Assembly: GCF_021249345.1 (NCBI RefSeq)
Contig: NZ_CP089588.1
Coordinates: 1,922,001-1,986,000, forward strand
Source of the DNA: Halobacterium wangiae
GTDB lineage: Archaea > Halobacteriota > Halobacteria > Halobacteriales > Halobacteriaceae
DNA length: 64,000 nucleotides
Reading direction: 5' to 3'
Shown here: positions 35,502 to 44,916 of the stretch, one piece after another
Position numbering within the stretch: the first letter of the stretch is position 1
How the letters are laid out: every line of letters starts with the position of its first letter
Notes under the pieces: model-generated
What the model was told of the DNA's origin: nothing
The model's input: only the letters and a program-made list of their open reading frames with translations
Database searches by the model: none
Made by a program: the position numbers and the translations under genes

Positions 35502-36422
35502 TCAGTCGTCGGCAGCGCCCCGCTTCCGCGTGCGTCTCCCACCGTCCTCGTCGACGCCCGCCGCCCACCCGTAGACGTCCCCGGCGTGTTCGACGGCCGG
35601 TCGGACGTGCCCTTCGCCCCCGTAGACGACCAGTTCTGCGCCCGGGACGTGGCTCGCGACGTGCTCGCCCGCCGCGAGCGGGACGGTCTCGTCGGCGTCG
35701 CCGTGGAACACCCGGGTCGGCGCGTCGACGTCGAGCAGTTCGAAGTCCCACGGCCGGGCGAGGACGCCGTAGTCGGCCGCCAGCGGGAGCGGTCCCTGCC
35801 TGACGGCTTCCCGGCGGTCAGACAGCAGGATACGGCCCGTCTCCCCGAACCGGGGGTCCGAGAGGTCGCCGTCTCTCGGGTCGCCGACGACGTCCGTGAA
35901 CCGGTCCGCGTCGCGGATCCGCCGGCACAGCAGCCAGGCGAGGGGTCGCCCGAGGTGGGGCGACCACTTCGCTAGCGAGAACAGCGTTCGGTCGAGGCGC
36001 CCCAGTTCGCCGCTGGCGACCCCGGGCGGTGCGAACCCCGAGACCACCGCACACCGGGTGACGCGCTCGGGTGTGTGGGCGGCGCAGGCGAGCGCGTACG
36101 GACCGCCACCGGCGACGCCGACGACACCGTACTCGTCGATGCCGAGCGCGTCGGTCAGCGCCGCCACGTCGTCGGCCCAGTCCGCGAACGTGCGGTCGGA
36201 GGTGAACTCCGAGCGACCGAACCCAGGTCGTTCGGGGGCGACCAGACGGACCCCGGCCCTGGTCATCGCCTCGCGGGCGACGCTGGCGGACACCCGCGAA
36301 CCGGGCGTTCCGTGGAAGAACAGGACGGGCGACCCCTCGGCGTCGCCGTACTCGGCGTACGCGAGCGTACGGCCGTCCGGGAGCGTCACCTCGCTCGCGA
36401 ACTCACGCCGTGGCGGGCCCAT
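35502..36422 (-). CDS. Alpha/beta hydrolase fold protein lacking the nucleophile serine
   Basis: A 306-residue alpha/beta hydrolase. The oxyanion region VLFFHGTPGSR is normal, and the acid and base residues are present (Asp242 or Asp244 in HGDADETVP; His272 in GEGHVRP). But the nucleophile elbow reads GVVGVAGGGPYAL: Ala104 (codon GCC) replaces the serine of GxSxGG. Unless the nucleophile has moved, this should be inactive as a hydrolase and may bind ligand or act as a perhydrolase-like scaffold. A TATA-like box at 36449-36457 (minus strand) supports the ATG at 36422. It is convergent with ubaA. Confidence 0.85.
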   Translation of the reverse strand: MGPPRREFASEVTLPDGRTLAYAEYGDAEGSPVLFFHGTPGSRVSASVAREAMTRAGVRLVAPERPGFGRSEFTSDRTFADWADDVAALTDALGIDEYGVVGVAGGGPYALACAAHTPERVTRCAVVSGFAPPGVASGELGRLDRTLFSLAKWSPHLGRPLAWLLCRRIRDADRFTDVVGDPRDGDLSDPRFGETGRILLSDRREAVRQGPLPLAADYGVLARPWDFELLDVDAPTRVFHGDADETVPLAAGEHVASHVPGAELVVYGGEGHVRPAVEHAGDVYGWAAGVDEDGGRRTRKRGAADD

Positions 36423-36497
36423 GCTGTTGGGCTGATTCGTCTCCGGTGGGATAAGCGTTACTCGCGTTCTCGCCCCGTCGCGTTCCGTTCGTCGCAC

Positions 36498-36506
36498 AGT
36501 ATTACG
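36498..36506 (+). promoter_or_regulatory. TATA-like box for the gene at 36531
   Basis: AGTATTACG is centred 29 bases before the ATG at 36531 and picks that start out of a much longer open frame. Confidence 0.6.
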
Positions 36507-36530
36507 TGGTTCGCAGTGCTACAGGTACGC

Positions 36531-36923
36531 ATGGAGCCGGAACCAGCGTACACGCCCGAGGAACTCGCATCGGAACTCCTGTCGGCGTCCCGGACGTCGG
36601 TCGGGGACAGTCTGCGCAGCATCACCTACTTCGACGAGGACAACGAGGAGCAGCTCTACCTCCGGAGCGACCTCGAACCGGGGGCGGACCTCGTCGGCTT
36701 CGCGGACAACGAACGCCTCGGGTTCCACTCCCAGGTCGCCTACCAGGACACCGAACTCGGCAACTACCAGTTCACCATCCGCGTGTTCGAGCGCGGCTTC
36801 CTCACCCGGGTCATCGTCGGCGACCACGGCTGCTTCGTCACCACCGACGAGATGCCGACCGAGGAGTTCGAGGAGCTCGCGAGCGCCGTCGGAACCGTCC
36901 TCGGCTCTCACGACCCGCCCTGA
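36531..36923 (+). CDS. Conserved haloarchaeal protein, unknown
   Basis: A 130-residue acidic cytosolic protein. Its core is VGDSLRSITYFDEDNEEQLY followed by LRSDLEPGAD and, later, YQFTIRVFERGFLTRVIVGD. It shares this layout with the protein at 27117-27596. Small proteins with this pattern occur in many haloarchaea; I know of no function. It is divergent from the alpha/beta hydrolase gene. Confidence 0.75.
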   Translation: MEPEPAYTPEELASELLSASRTSVGDSLRSITYFDEDNEEQLYLRSDLEPGADLVGFADNERLGFHSQVAYQDTELGNYQFTIRVFERGFLTRVIVGDHGCFVTTDEMPTEEFEELASAVGTVLGSHDPP

Positions 36924-37186
36924 CCACAGCTCGGCCGCCGTGACGGCGACCTAGACTGTCGAGCATCTCCGGCGTCGTCGGGTGGGACACCCGGTCGGGA
37001 AGCCACCGGACGCCGAGGTTGGCTTCGACGACGTGCGGTCTGTCCATCTCTCGAGTAGCTGCCCGCCAGCAGGAGCGACGTTCGGGCCGGCGGCGGCACT
37101 CGCTGCTACACCGCGGGCTGTCCGTCGCGACTTCGAAGAAGCGTGTTCGCCGGTGGTTCGCGCTACGCGGGCGGGAGCCGTCGGCG

Positions 37187-38386
37187 CTACTGCCGGACGG
37201 CGAACAGTGCTGCGCCGACGAGCGCGACCAGCGCGACGCCGACGCCGAACCCGGGCACGTCGCCGCCCGTCTCGCCGCCGTCACCGCTGTCGGCGGTGTC
37301 GGCCGCAGTGGTCGACCCGCCGTCGGTCGTCTCGGTCCCACCGTCGCTGCCCTGCATCTCGACGTTGCGCTGCGAGAAGTGGTTGAGCGCGACGTACACC
37401 TTCGCCGACGCCTCGGCCGACGACGACTGTTTCACCATGTACTTCGAGGCGTCGCCACCGATGGCGCTCTCGAGTTCGCCGTACGTGGACGCCTCCGCGG
37501 CGGCCTCACCGTCGACGGTCACGTCGAGGTCCGAGACGGCGCCGACGGCTGCCTCGCTCACGCTCGTGACGACGATCTTGCCCTCCTCGCGGGCGCGCTC
37601 GACGGTCACCGAGACGGTGTCCTCGGCGGACTGCTCGGCCTCGATGGCCGTCTCCTGGCTGTAGGCGACCGTGTCGGTCACCAGTTCGCCGTCCTGCTGA
37701 TCGACGTACACCTCGCCGGTGGCTTTCCCGGAGGCGATGTACGACTCGGTCTGCTCGGACTGCTCGGACTTGCCGTCCGGATACGCGCGGAAGACGAGCC
37801 GCGAGTCTCCCTCGAGTTGCGCGGAGACGTCGCCGTCGTCGTTCACCGCCACCGAGCCGTTCCCGACGACGATGAACGCGCCCTGCGTCCCGTTGGCCGT
37901 CGTCACTTCGACCTGCTGGTCGGACTCGGCCTCGGCGTCCGCGCCACTGGAGACGTTCGCCACGACCACCTGGTCGTCACCGGCGGCCTCGACGACGAGG
38001 ATCCCGTGGCTGTTGTCGTGGGCGGTCATCGACGCGGAGCCCTCGGTCGATACCTCGGCGTTCGCGTTCGCGGACGCGCTCAGCGAGAGCGCGCTCCCGC
38101 TGATGCTCGTCACCGCCGAGAGGTCCACCGAGCCGTCGAAGACGCCGTCGCTCTCCGACCCGGACTGGACTTTCACGCTGTCGAGTGCGGTCTCACCGCC
38201 GACCGAGTAGTTCGCCACGGCGTTCTCCGCGACGTCGAACGTCACGTGCGTCCCGGCGTACGCCGACCCGTCCTGTGCCTCTGACGCTGCGACACTGCTA
38301 CCGGTCGCCGTCGCTGCGGCCGCCGTCGACACGGCGCTGGCGGCGAGCAGTACGGCCAGCAGTACAGCAGTCGCTTTCTTTGTCAT
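37187..38386 (-). CDS. PGF-CTERM surface protein
   Basis: A 399-residue secreted protein. A Sec signal (KKATAVLLAVLLAASAVSTAAA) opens it. The mature part is rich in Ser, Ala, Thr, Asp and Glu, with repeated beta-strand segments. A Thr/Gly/Asp-rich spacer precedes the C-terminal sorting signal GGDVPGFGVGVALVALVGAA, then FAVRQ. PGF-CTERM proteins are processed by archaeosortase A and lipid-anchored, with O-glycosylation on the Thr-rich stretch. The ligand or role is unknown. The ATG at 38386 gives a normal signal peptide. Confidence 0.9.
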   Translation of the reverse strand: MTKKATAVLLAVLLAASAVSTAAAATATGSSVAASEAQDGSAYAGTHVTFDVAENAVANYSVGGETALDSVKVQSGSESDGVFDGSVDLSAVTSISGSALSLSASANANAEVSTEGSASMTAHDNSHGILVVEAAGDDQVVVANVSSGADAEAESDQQVEVTTANGTQGAFIVVGNGSVAVNDDGDVSAQLEGDSRLVFRAYPDGKSEQSEQTESYIASGKATGEVYVDQQDGELVTDTVAYSQETAIEAEQSAEDTVSVTVERAREEGKIVVTSVSEAAVGAVSDLDVTVDGEAAAEASTYGELESAIGGDASKYMVKQSSSAEASAKVYVALNHFSQRNVEMQGSDGGTETTDGGSTTAADTADSGDGGETGGDVPGFGVGVALVALVGAALFAVRQ

Positions 38387-38543
38387 CGCGTCGAAGTTCG
38401 AGGAAAGCCGTCGGAAAACCCTTTGTGGCCACGTGTTGGATAGCCTACCCGACGATTCGTGGGTCGTTACCGTGGAGGTCACTGCGCCGGCTCGCGGCCG
38501 CCTCGACGGCCACCCTGCACGTCACCCCTTGCGCGTTACGCGT

Positions 38544-40526
38544 TCAGTCCTCGCGCCGTCGACCGCCGTGGCCCGGGTAGTCCCGCTCGAAGCGTGACGC
38601 CAGTTCGTCGGCGTCCACGCGGATCAGCGTCGGCCGGCCGTGCGGGCACGCGAACGGGTTCTCGCAGTCGTCCAGCGCGTCCAGCAGCGCGACGACCCGT
38701 CCCTCCGCGAGCGACGTGTTCCCGGTGACTGCAGGCCGACACGCCAGGTCCGCGAGCAACGCGTCGGCCGCGGCGCCCGCCGGGTCGTCGTCGGCGTCCG
38801 CGACGAACGCCGCGAGTACGTCCCGCGCCAGTTCGGGGTCGAGGGCGTCCGCGAGCACCGCCGGCACCGCCTCGACGCTCGCCACGCGGCCGTCGAGCGT
38901 CGCCTCGAAGCCGAGCGCCCGGAGCTCCGCGAGCGCCGCGTCGAACACCGCCGCCTCGCCGGCTGTCAGTTCCAGTTCCGCGGGCTCGACGAGCGCCTGG
39001 GCCGTCCCGTCGAGTCGCTCGCGGAGGCGTTCGTAGTGGACGCGCTCGTCCGCCGCGTGCTGGTCGACCAGCAGGAGGCCGTCGTCGGTCTCCGCGACGA
39101 CGTACGTCCCCGCCAGCTGTCCGAGCACGCGCATCTCGGGGAGGCGCTCGAAGCCGTCGTCCTGGTCGTCCGGCGCCAGCCGCGCGTTCTCCGTCGGCGG
39201 GTCGAACGACCGGTCGGCGGTGTTCGTCCGGGGTGGTTCGCTGGTCGACGCCTCCCGTTCGCCCGTCTCGTCCACTGACTCGGGCGGCGATTCCCCGAAC
39301 TCCGACTGCCGACTCGCGCCGGCGGTCGACTCGCTCGCACTCGCCCGGTCGCGGCGGCCGCTGTCGCCCGGGCGTCCCGTCGATTCGTCGTCCGTGGGAC
39401 GCGACCGCTCCGTTCGCCCACCCGCATCACTCGTGGACTCCGGTGCGATCTCGGTGTCGCCGGGCTTCGACCGGCCGCGGGGTGCCCGCGAGCGCACGAG
39501 TCCGGAGTCCAGCAGCGCGTCCCGGACGGCTTCCCGGACCGCGCGCTTCACGCCGTCCTCGTCCTCGAACCTGACCTCCATCTTCCGGGGGTGGACGTTG
39601 GCGTCCACGCCGTCCACGTCTACGAACAGCACCGTGAACGGGTAGCGGTCGTTGGCCAGCTGGCCGCCGTAGGCGTCGAGGACCGCCTCCCGGAGCACGG
39701 CGTCGCGCACCGAGCGCCCGTTCACGAACGTCGCGAGGTACTCCCGGGTCGCGCGCGTGGCCTCCGGGTCCGAGACGTACCCGTGGACACGCTCGACGGG
39801 ACCGTCGGGTGCGGCGTCGACCTCGCGCAGCGACTGGGCGACCTCCCGGCCGTAGACGGCGAGCGCGGCGTCACGCACGTCCCCGGTGCCCGTCGTGGCG
39901 AACACCTCCCGGCCGTCGTGGGTCAGCGACACCGATACCCCGGGGTTGGCGAGCGCGTACCGCGTCACCGCCCGGTTGACGTGGGCGAACTCCGTCGCCG
40001 GGCGCTTGAGGTACTTCCGGCGCGCCGGCGTCTCCGCGAACAGTTCGGCGACGTCGACGGTGGTGCCGGCGGGTCGCCCCGCGGGTCGCAGGTCGCCGAC
40101 GTCGCCGTGTTCGACGACGAGTTCCGAACCCGCGTCGCCCGCGTCGCGCGGACGGGTCGAGATGGTCATCCGGGAGACCGAGCCGACGGTGTACAGCGCC
40201 TCCCCGCGGAAGCCCAGCGTCGCCACGCCGTCGAGGTCGCTGGCGTCCCCGAGTTTGCTCGTGGTGTGCTGGCGCACCGCCGCGCGGAGGTCCTCGCCGG
40301 TCATCCCGTGGCCGTCGTCGGCGACCACGACGCGGTCGGTGCCGCCGTTCTCGACGGTCACGTCGATGCTCGAGGCGCCCGCGTCGAGGCTGTTCTCGAC
40401 GAGTTCCTTCACGACGCTCGCGGGGCGCTCGACCACCTCGCCGGCGGCGATCTGGGCGACCGTCGCGTCGTCGAGTCGCCGGATGCGCTCGCTCACCGCC
40501 GCGTCCGGGTCGCCCTCGTCGCTCAT
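38544..40526 (-). CDS. mutL: DNA mismatch repair protein MutL
   Basis: A 660-residue MutL. The GHKL ATPase motifs are VVKELVENSLDAGA (motif I), DDGHGM (II) and TLGFRGEAL (III). A long acidic, Ser/Arg-rich linker (about residues 340-460) precedes the C-terminal domain. The endonuclease motif DQHAADERVHYE and the zinc-site segment CPHGRPT are intact, so this is a nicking-type MutL. A TATA-like box lies 28 bases upstream of the ATG (minus strand, 40551-40558). mutS lies 4.6 kb upstream on the same strand. Confidence 0.95.
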   Translation of the reverse strand: MSDEGDPDAAVSERIRRLDDATVAQIAAGEVVERPASVVKELVENSLDAGASSIDVTVENGGTDRVVVADDGHGMTGEDLRAAVRQHTTSKLGDASDLDGVATLGFRGEALYTVGSVSRMTISTRPRDAGDAGSELVVEHGDVGDLRPAGRPAGTTVDVAELFAETPARRKYLKRPATEFAHVNRAVTRYALANPGVSVSLTHDGREVFATTGTGDVRDAALAVYGREVAQSLREVDAAPDGPVERVHGYVSDPEATRATREYLATFVNGRSVRDAVLREAVLDAYGGQLANDRYPFTVLFVDVDGVDANVHPRKMEVRFEDEDGVKRAVREAVRDALLDSGLVRSRAPRGRSKPGDTEIAPESTSDAGGRTERSRPTDDESTGRPGDSGRRDRASASESTAGASRQSEFGESPPESVDETGEREASTSEPPRTNTADRSFDPPTENARLAPDDQDDGFERLPEMRVLGQLAGTYVVAETDDGLLLVDQHAADERVHYERLRERLDGTAQALVEPAELELTAGEAAVFDAALAELRALGFEATLDGRVASVEAVPAVLADALDPELARDVLAAFVADADDDPAGAAADALLADLACRPAVTGNTSLAEGRVVALLDALDDCENPFACPHGRPTLIRVDADELASRFERDYPGHGGRRRED

Positions 40527-40564
40527 TGCGTGGGACCAGACGGGGGGCGCGTATGAATCTCCCG

Positions 40565-42022
40565 CTACTCGGCGTCGGCGCGACCGGGACACGCCGCAGA
40601 CGCCAGGTCCCGGCGCTGCGTGGCGTCCGGACCGTCGAGGCGGACCGTCCGTTCGACTGTCGCGATCTCCACCCGGACGAGGTCGCTCGCGTGCGTCCGG
40701 TCCCACTCCGAGCAGAGGTAGCGAGCGAAGTCGTCGCGCACCGGCGCGTACTCGGCCAGACGCAGGTCGTAGCCGTACGTCCGCCACCGCACGTCACCCC
40801 GCCGAGTGGGTGGTGGCAGGTGGCCCACCGAGTCGCCGAACAGCACGACCCGCTCGCCGGACGCGAGTTCGCCGGTCGCCACGTAGTCGACGGTCGTCTG
40901 CCGGGGCTCGGGGGCGAACATGTCCCAGCGGTGCTCCGCCGGTTCGACGACGGCCCGGACGTCCTCGGGGGCATCCGCGTACCCCAGCGCCGCCGCGTTC
41001 CAGGCGAGGACGCCGACGAGCGCGAGGGCGGCGACGACTGTGGCTGCGGTGTGGGCGGCCGACGCGACACCTGGCGGGACCCCTGGTTGGGGTAGCCGTG
41101 GCAGCACGTCGTCGAGAACCGCCGTCGGCGACCACGCCAGCGCCGGGAGGCGGTCCCAGACGGGTCCGGGGAGGAACGGCAGGAGCGCGACCACGGAGAC
41201 CGCGGGGAAGAGGCCGAGGCGCATCGTCGCCGCCATCCCGAGGTGGGCGACGACGAACGCGGCCACGAGGCGGCTCCGGGCTCGGCCAGTGAGCGCGACG
41301 AGGAGCGGCGACGCGACGAGCAGTGCGAGCCAGGCGTGCGAGAGGACCCCGAGGAGTTCCGGGGCGCCAGCGAGCAGATCGCCGAGCGGGAGCGTGTAGG
41401 CGTCGAGCGCGAACACGTACCGGGTCGCGTCGCCGGCCGGCCACGCGTCGCCGCGGAACTTCAGCGCAGCGTTCACCGCGTACACGACGACGACCTGCAG
41501 GAGGAGCGCCGCCGTCGCGACGCCGACGACGCGATTCGGCGCCGTGACCTCGCTCCGACGCGCGTCGACCGACCACCGGGCGCCCAGCGGCAGGAACAGC
41601 CCCCAGAACAGGAGGCGGCGGAGGACCGAGTCGCCGGCGCTCAACACGACGGGGTTGCGGGCGTGCAGCGACACGAGCAGCAGCCAGGAGACGACGGCAG
41701 CCGCGCGCGTCCGGTAGCCGACGAGCAGCGCGAGCGCGGCGACGCCGGCCACCACGAACAGCGCCACCTGGACCCACGCCACACCCGAGATGGCGTGCAG
41801 CGAGAGCCCCGACAGCGCCGGGTACTGGGCCTGCAACGCCGCCCGTGGCAGTACGCCTGCGTCCGTGTAGAACGTCCGGAGGTGGCGAGCGCGCAACGCG
41901 AGGTCCGCCAGCAGGAGCGCGGCGACTGCGATACGGAACGCCGCGAGCGACCGGGCGTCGACGCCGAACCGTCGGGCGAGCGCGGCGGCCGCGCGCCCAC
42001 CTGGTGACCGGTTACTCCGCAC
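40565..42022 (-). CDS. HTTM-domain membrane protein
   Basis: A 485-residue protein. The N-terminal 300 residues match the HTTM domain found in vitamin-K-dependent gamma-carboxylase relatives: FRIAVAALLLADLALRARHL, a loop with FYTDAGVLPR, and later DSVLRRLLFWGLFLPLGARW. About eight hydrophobic helices are visible. The C-terminus is a soluble segment (EHRWDMFAPEPRQTTVDYV), common in haloarchaeal HTTM proteins. It starts with GTG; no clear promoter was seen. The name reflects horizontal transfer of the domain. Confidence 0.87.
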   Translation of the reverse strand: MRSNRSPGGRAAAALARRFGVDARSLAAFRIAVAALLLADLALRARHLRTFYTDAGVLPRAALQAQYPALSGLSLHAISGVAWVQVALFVVAGVAALALLVGYRTRAAAVVSWLLLVSLHARNPVVLSAGDSVLRRLLFWGLFLPLGARWSVDARRSEVTAPNRVVGVATAALLLQVVVVYAVNAALKFRGDAWPAGDATRYVFALDAYTLPLGDLLAGAPELLGVLSHAWLALLVASPLLVALTGRARSRLVAAFVVAHLGMAATMRLGLFPAVSVVALLPFLPGPVWDRLPALAWSPTAVLDDVLPRLPQPGVPPGVASAAHTAATVVAALALVGVLAWNAAALGYADAPEDVRAVVEPAEHRWDMFAPEPRQTTVDYVATGELASGERVVLFGDSVGHLPPPTRRGDVRWRTYGYDLRLAEYAPVRDDFARYLCSEWDRTHASDLVRVEIATVERTVRLDGPDATQRRDLASAACPGRADAE

Positions 42023-42278
42023 GCTGTCTCGTGTGGTGGCGGGGAGTGGCGGGCGGGCGGCCGAACGGGGAGTCGGACACCGTCGATGTCATGGAAGTTA
42101 CGTTTCGAGCGCGAAGAATAAGTCTTCTGTGTGGACATGTCGCGTTCGGGCCACAGGACAGTTCTCTACCGCCGGGACCGTCGACTACAACTCGACTGAC
42201 GCTAACTCGTCGACGTTCGTCGCGGAGACCCCACCGCAGTCGCGGCGCGAACTCGGCGGGGTGCCGTGGTCGGCCGCG

Positions 42279-43277
42279 CTACCGGATTGCCTGGTACAGC
42301 CCCGTGGCGGTCTTCAGCCCGGGCGGCCACTTCTTCACGCTGAAGTACTGGACGAGGGTCGGCGCGAACTTCGCCTTGTACGAGTAGATGCGTTCGTGGT
42401 TCGCGCCCATGAGGTCGAAGGCGGTCCGTCCCCGGTCCATCGCGTCCAGACACACCTGCCACTCGAGGAGGTCGTTCACGGGGATCGGCGCGTCGGTCTT
42501 CCCGTTGGCGATCCACGCACCTGCGGTGTGTTCGGACTCGAGGTCGATGAGCCCGCCGGCGATCTCGCCGTCGATGCGGCAGACGTACGGCCGGATCGTC
42601 CCCTCGGGGAGCCGGTCGGCGAGTTCGCGAACGTACGCTGCCGTCACCGGGAAATCTTCGTTCTGCTCCCGGTGGCGCTCGCGAGTCAGCTCCACGATGT
42701 CGTCGATAGCCTGTGGCCCCTCCTCGGCGATCTCGTAGTCGACGTCGTACTCCTTGCTGAGGTTCCGCCGGAGGTCGGAGCTGAACCGCCCCAGCAACTC
42801 GTCGGGCGACGTGTCCAGGTCCACGAGGTAGGTGTACCGGGGCTCGACCTCGTAGCCGTTCCAGTCGAACGGGCGGGAGTCCTCGTAGTCGAACGTCGTC
42901 CGGAAGTTCCAGTACCGGGGCGACTCCTCGCGCTCGACCCACTCGATGACCCCCTCGATGAACCGCCGGTGGCGGCGGTCTCGCTTCCGGCGTTTCAGCT
43001 TCCCGACGTTCAGCTGCACGGGGCCGAGGTTGTACACCTTCAACCCCGGCGGCGGCGAGTACGCGGCCGTCATCGGCCCCTTCGAGACGGTGAACACGGG
43101 GAACAGTCCCACGGGTTCCTGACCCTTGAACCCCGCCAGTGGGTAGAGGGTGGCGTCACCGTGCTTCTCGAGCGTGTCCAGCGCCTCGGCTCTGTGGAAC
43201 GGCGTGCTATCCGGCGCCTTTTCGATCAGTTCGTTCCACCGTTCGTCGTCGTCGAGGGGCCGGATGTCAATGCTCAT
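42279..43277 (-). CDS. FemX/GNAT-like acyltransferase
   Basis: A 332-residue protein of the FemAB-like GNAT superfamily. The N-terminal half has FHRAEALDTLEKHGDATLYP. The C-terminal half has LDTSPDELLGRFSSDLRRNL and the family's AGAWIANGKTDAPIPVNDLL segment. In bacteria these enzymes add amino acids to cell-wall precursors; haloarchaeal relatives sit beside cell-surface polysaccharide genes and may modify glycans or lipids. The start overlaps the end of the phosphodiesterase gene by 11 bases, so the two are co-translated. Confidence 0.83.
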   Translation of the reverse strand: MSIDIRPLDDDERWNELIEKAPDSTPFHRAEALDTLEKHGDATLYPLAGFKGQEPVGLFPVFTVSKGPMTAAYSPPPGLKVYNLGPVQLNVGKLKRRKRDRRHRRFIEGVIEWVEREESPRYWNFRTTFDYEDSRPFDWNGYEVEPRYTYLVDLDTSPDELLGRFSSDLRRNLSKEYDVDYEIAEEGPQAIDDIVELTRERHREQNEDFPVTAAYVRELADRLPEGTIRPYVCRIDGEIAGGLIDLESEHTAGAWIANGKTDAPIPVNDLLEWQVCLDAMDRGRTAFDLMGANHERIYSYKAKFAPTLVQYFSVKKWPPGLKTATGLYQAIR

Positions 43278-44916
43278 TGTCGTCGAGGTAGCCGAGCGCG
43301 GCGAGGCGTCGTTCGACGCCCTCGTCCGCGGTATTCGTCGTCGTCGATGCGTCGAAGGTCGGGTACTCGTCTGGTGGGCAGGAGTCCACGACTCGGAGTG
43401 GCTCGCCGTCCATCGTGTCGCTCGGGGGGACGCCGAGCGACGAGAGGACCGTCGGTGCCACGTCGAAGAGGTGCGCCCCGTCGAGAGTCGCTCTCTGGTC
43501 GACAGTCGGTCCGTGCGCGACGAACAGTCCGTCGCGCTTGTGGTTCCACGGCTGGGGAACGGGGCCGAACTGCCCCCCGCTCAGTAGCGAGGAGAGGTGG
43601 TGGTCGAAGCCCGCAGGGACGGTGACGATGTCGACGGCGTCCTCGACGCACGGTCCCTGGAAGTACTCCTCTCGGGGACCGACCGCCTCGAAGACGGGGT
43701 CGCCCTCCGGCGTCTGGGCGGCCGCGAGTTCGTCGATCAGCTCCTCGCGGACCGCCTCGTACTGGTCGGGAGGGACGACCCCCGCCGGCTCCCGCCCCTC
43801 GAGGTTGATTCGGACGCCGAGTTCCGTCCGCGAGCGCACGTAGGCCGTGGACTGTTCGAAGTCGACGCTCTCGGTCGCGGCGCGCACCGCGTCGGACGAA
43901 ACGTGGTCGAGGACGAGGTCGGTGAGACCGAGTCGGTCGACGACGGCACCGATGCGCTGGCTCGTCAGCCCGAACCCCGCCGCCGTCCTGAGGAGGCGCT
44001 CGGAGAGTGTCGACTCGTCGCCGTGGTCGCTCCCGATGGTCGCCGGGTCGACGTTCCCCCAGGTGGGCATCCCGCCCCGACCGCCCTCTGTCTCGACGTA
44101 GCCGCGTTCGCGGAGGAACTCGTTGACGCGGAACTCGTAGCCAGTGTACTCGCCGATACCGTGGTCGCTGGCGACGATGACGGTCTCGGGGTCGTGTGCG
44201 TCGAGGATCTGTCCGATCTGCTCGTCGACGGCCTCGTACACGGCCCGGACGGCCTCCGGGTCGCCGTCCTGTTCGTGGAAGACGCTGTCAGTCTGCTGGA
44301 ACTGGACGAACCCGAACTCGGGGTCGAACTCCTCGACCAGATACCGGAACGCCTCGCCGCGCATCCGGGTCAGTCGCCGGTACCACTCGATCTCGTCGTC
44401 GCCACTGGCGTCCGACGGTGCGTACACCCGGTACTCGCCGAGTTCGGCGTCGAGCTCTTCGAGCAACCCCTCCGGGTGACACGACGGCGACTCCGGGGCG
44501 ACGTAGCCGGGGACGAGGGCACCGTCGAACTCCCGCGGCGGCGACGTCACCGGGACGTTGACCACCACGCTGCTGCGACCGCGCTCGGAGAGCAGTTCCC
44601 AGAGCGCGTGTTCTCGGACGTGTGTCCGGTTGACCACGTCCCAGTCGTACCCGTCGAACGTGAGGAAGTCGAACACGCCGTGTTTACCCGGATTGACGCC
44701 GGTGTACAGCGACGGCCACGCGCTCGGGGTCCACGGCGGCACCTGGGACTCGAGCGGTCCAGCTACACCCCCTTCCAGGAGGTCTCCGAGTACTGGGAGC
44801 CTTCCCTCGGCGACCATCGGCTCGACGACAGGGAGACAGGCGCCGTCGAGCCCCACCAGTAGTGTCTGCAGTTCATCTTTGTCGTAACGACTCACACGTG
44901 TCGCCTTCACCGACAC
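43267..44916 (-). CDS. Alkaline phosphatase superfamily / phosphodiesterase protein
   Basis: A 549-residue protein of the type-I phosphodiesterase/nucleotide pyrophosphatase group. The first metal aspartate is in TLLVGLDGACLPV, the nucleophile region is in PPWTPSAWPSLYTGVNPGKHG, and a second metal site is in VIVASDHGIGEYT. The C-terminus keeps TLDGAHLFDVAPTVLSSLGVP. Members cleave phosphodiesters or sulfate esters, often on lipids or glycans. The start is uncertain: GTG 44916 is taken, but a TATA-like sequence at 44924-44931 lies too close, which makes GTG 44895 (VSRYDKDELQ) a good alternative. Confidence 0.86.
   Translation of the reverse strand: MSVKATRVSRYDKDELQTLLVGLDGACLPVVEPMVAEGRLPVLGDLLEGGVAGPLESQVPPWTPSAWPSLYTGVNPGKHGVFDFLTFDGYDWDVVNRTHVREHALWELLSERGRSSVVVNVPVTSPPREFDGALVPGYVAPESPSCHPEGLLEELDAELGEYRVYAPSDASGDDEIEWYRRLTRMRGEAFRYLVEEFDPEFGFVQFQQTDSVFHEQDGDPEAVRAVYEAVDEQIGQILDAHDPETVIVASDHGIGEYTGYEFRVNEFLRERGYVETEGGRGGMPTWGNVDPATIGSDHGDESTLSERLLRTAAGFGLTSQRIGAVVDRLGLTDLVLDHVSSDAVRAATESVDFEQSTAYVRSRTELGVRINLEGREPAGVVPPDQYEAVREELIDELAAAQTPEGDPVFEAVGPREEYFQGPCVEDAVDIVTVPAGFDHHLSSLLSGGQFGPVPQPWNHKRDGLFVAHGPTVDQRATLDGAHLFDVAPTVLSSLGVPPSDTMDGEPLRVVDSCPPDEYPTFDASTTTNTADEGVERRLAALGYLDDNEH

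Noticed and set aside
36908-37341. Minus-strand frames between 36924 and 37186
   Set aside because: No promoter or recognisable domain, and the frame overlaps the end of the PGF-CTERM gene.
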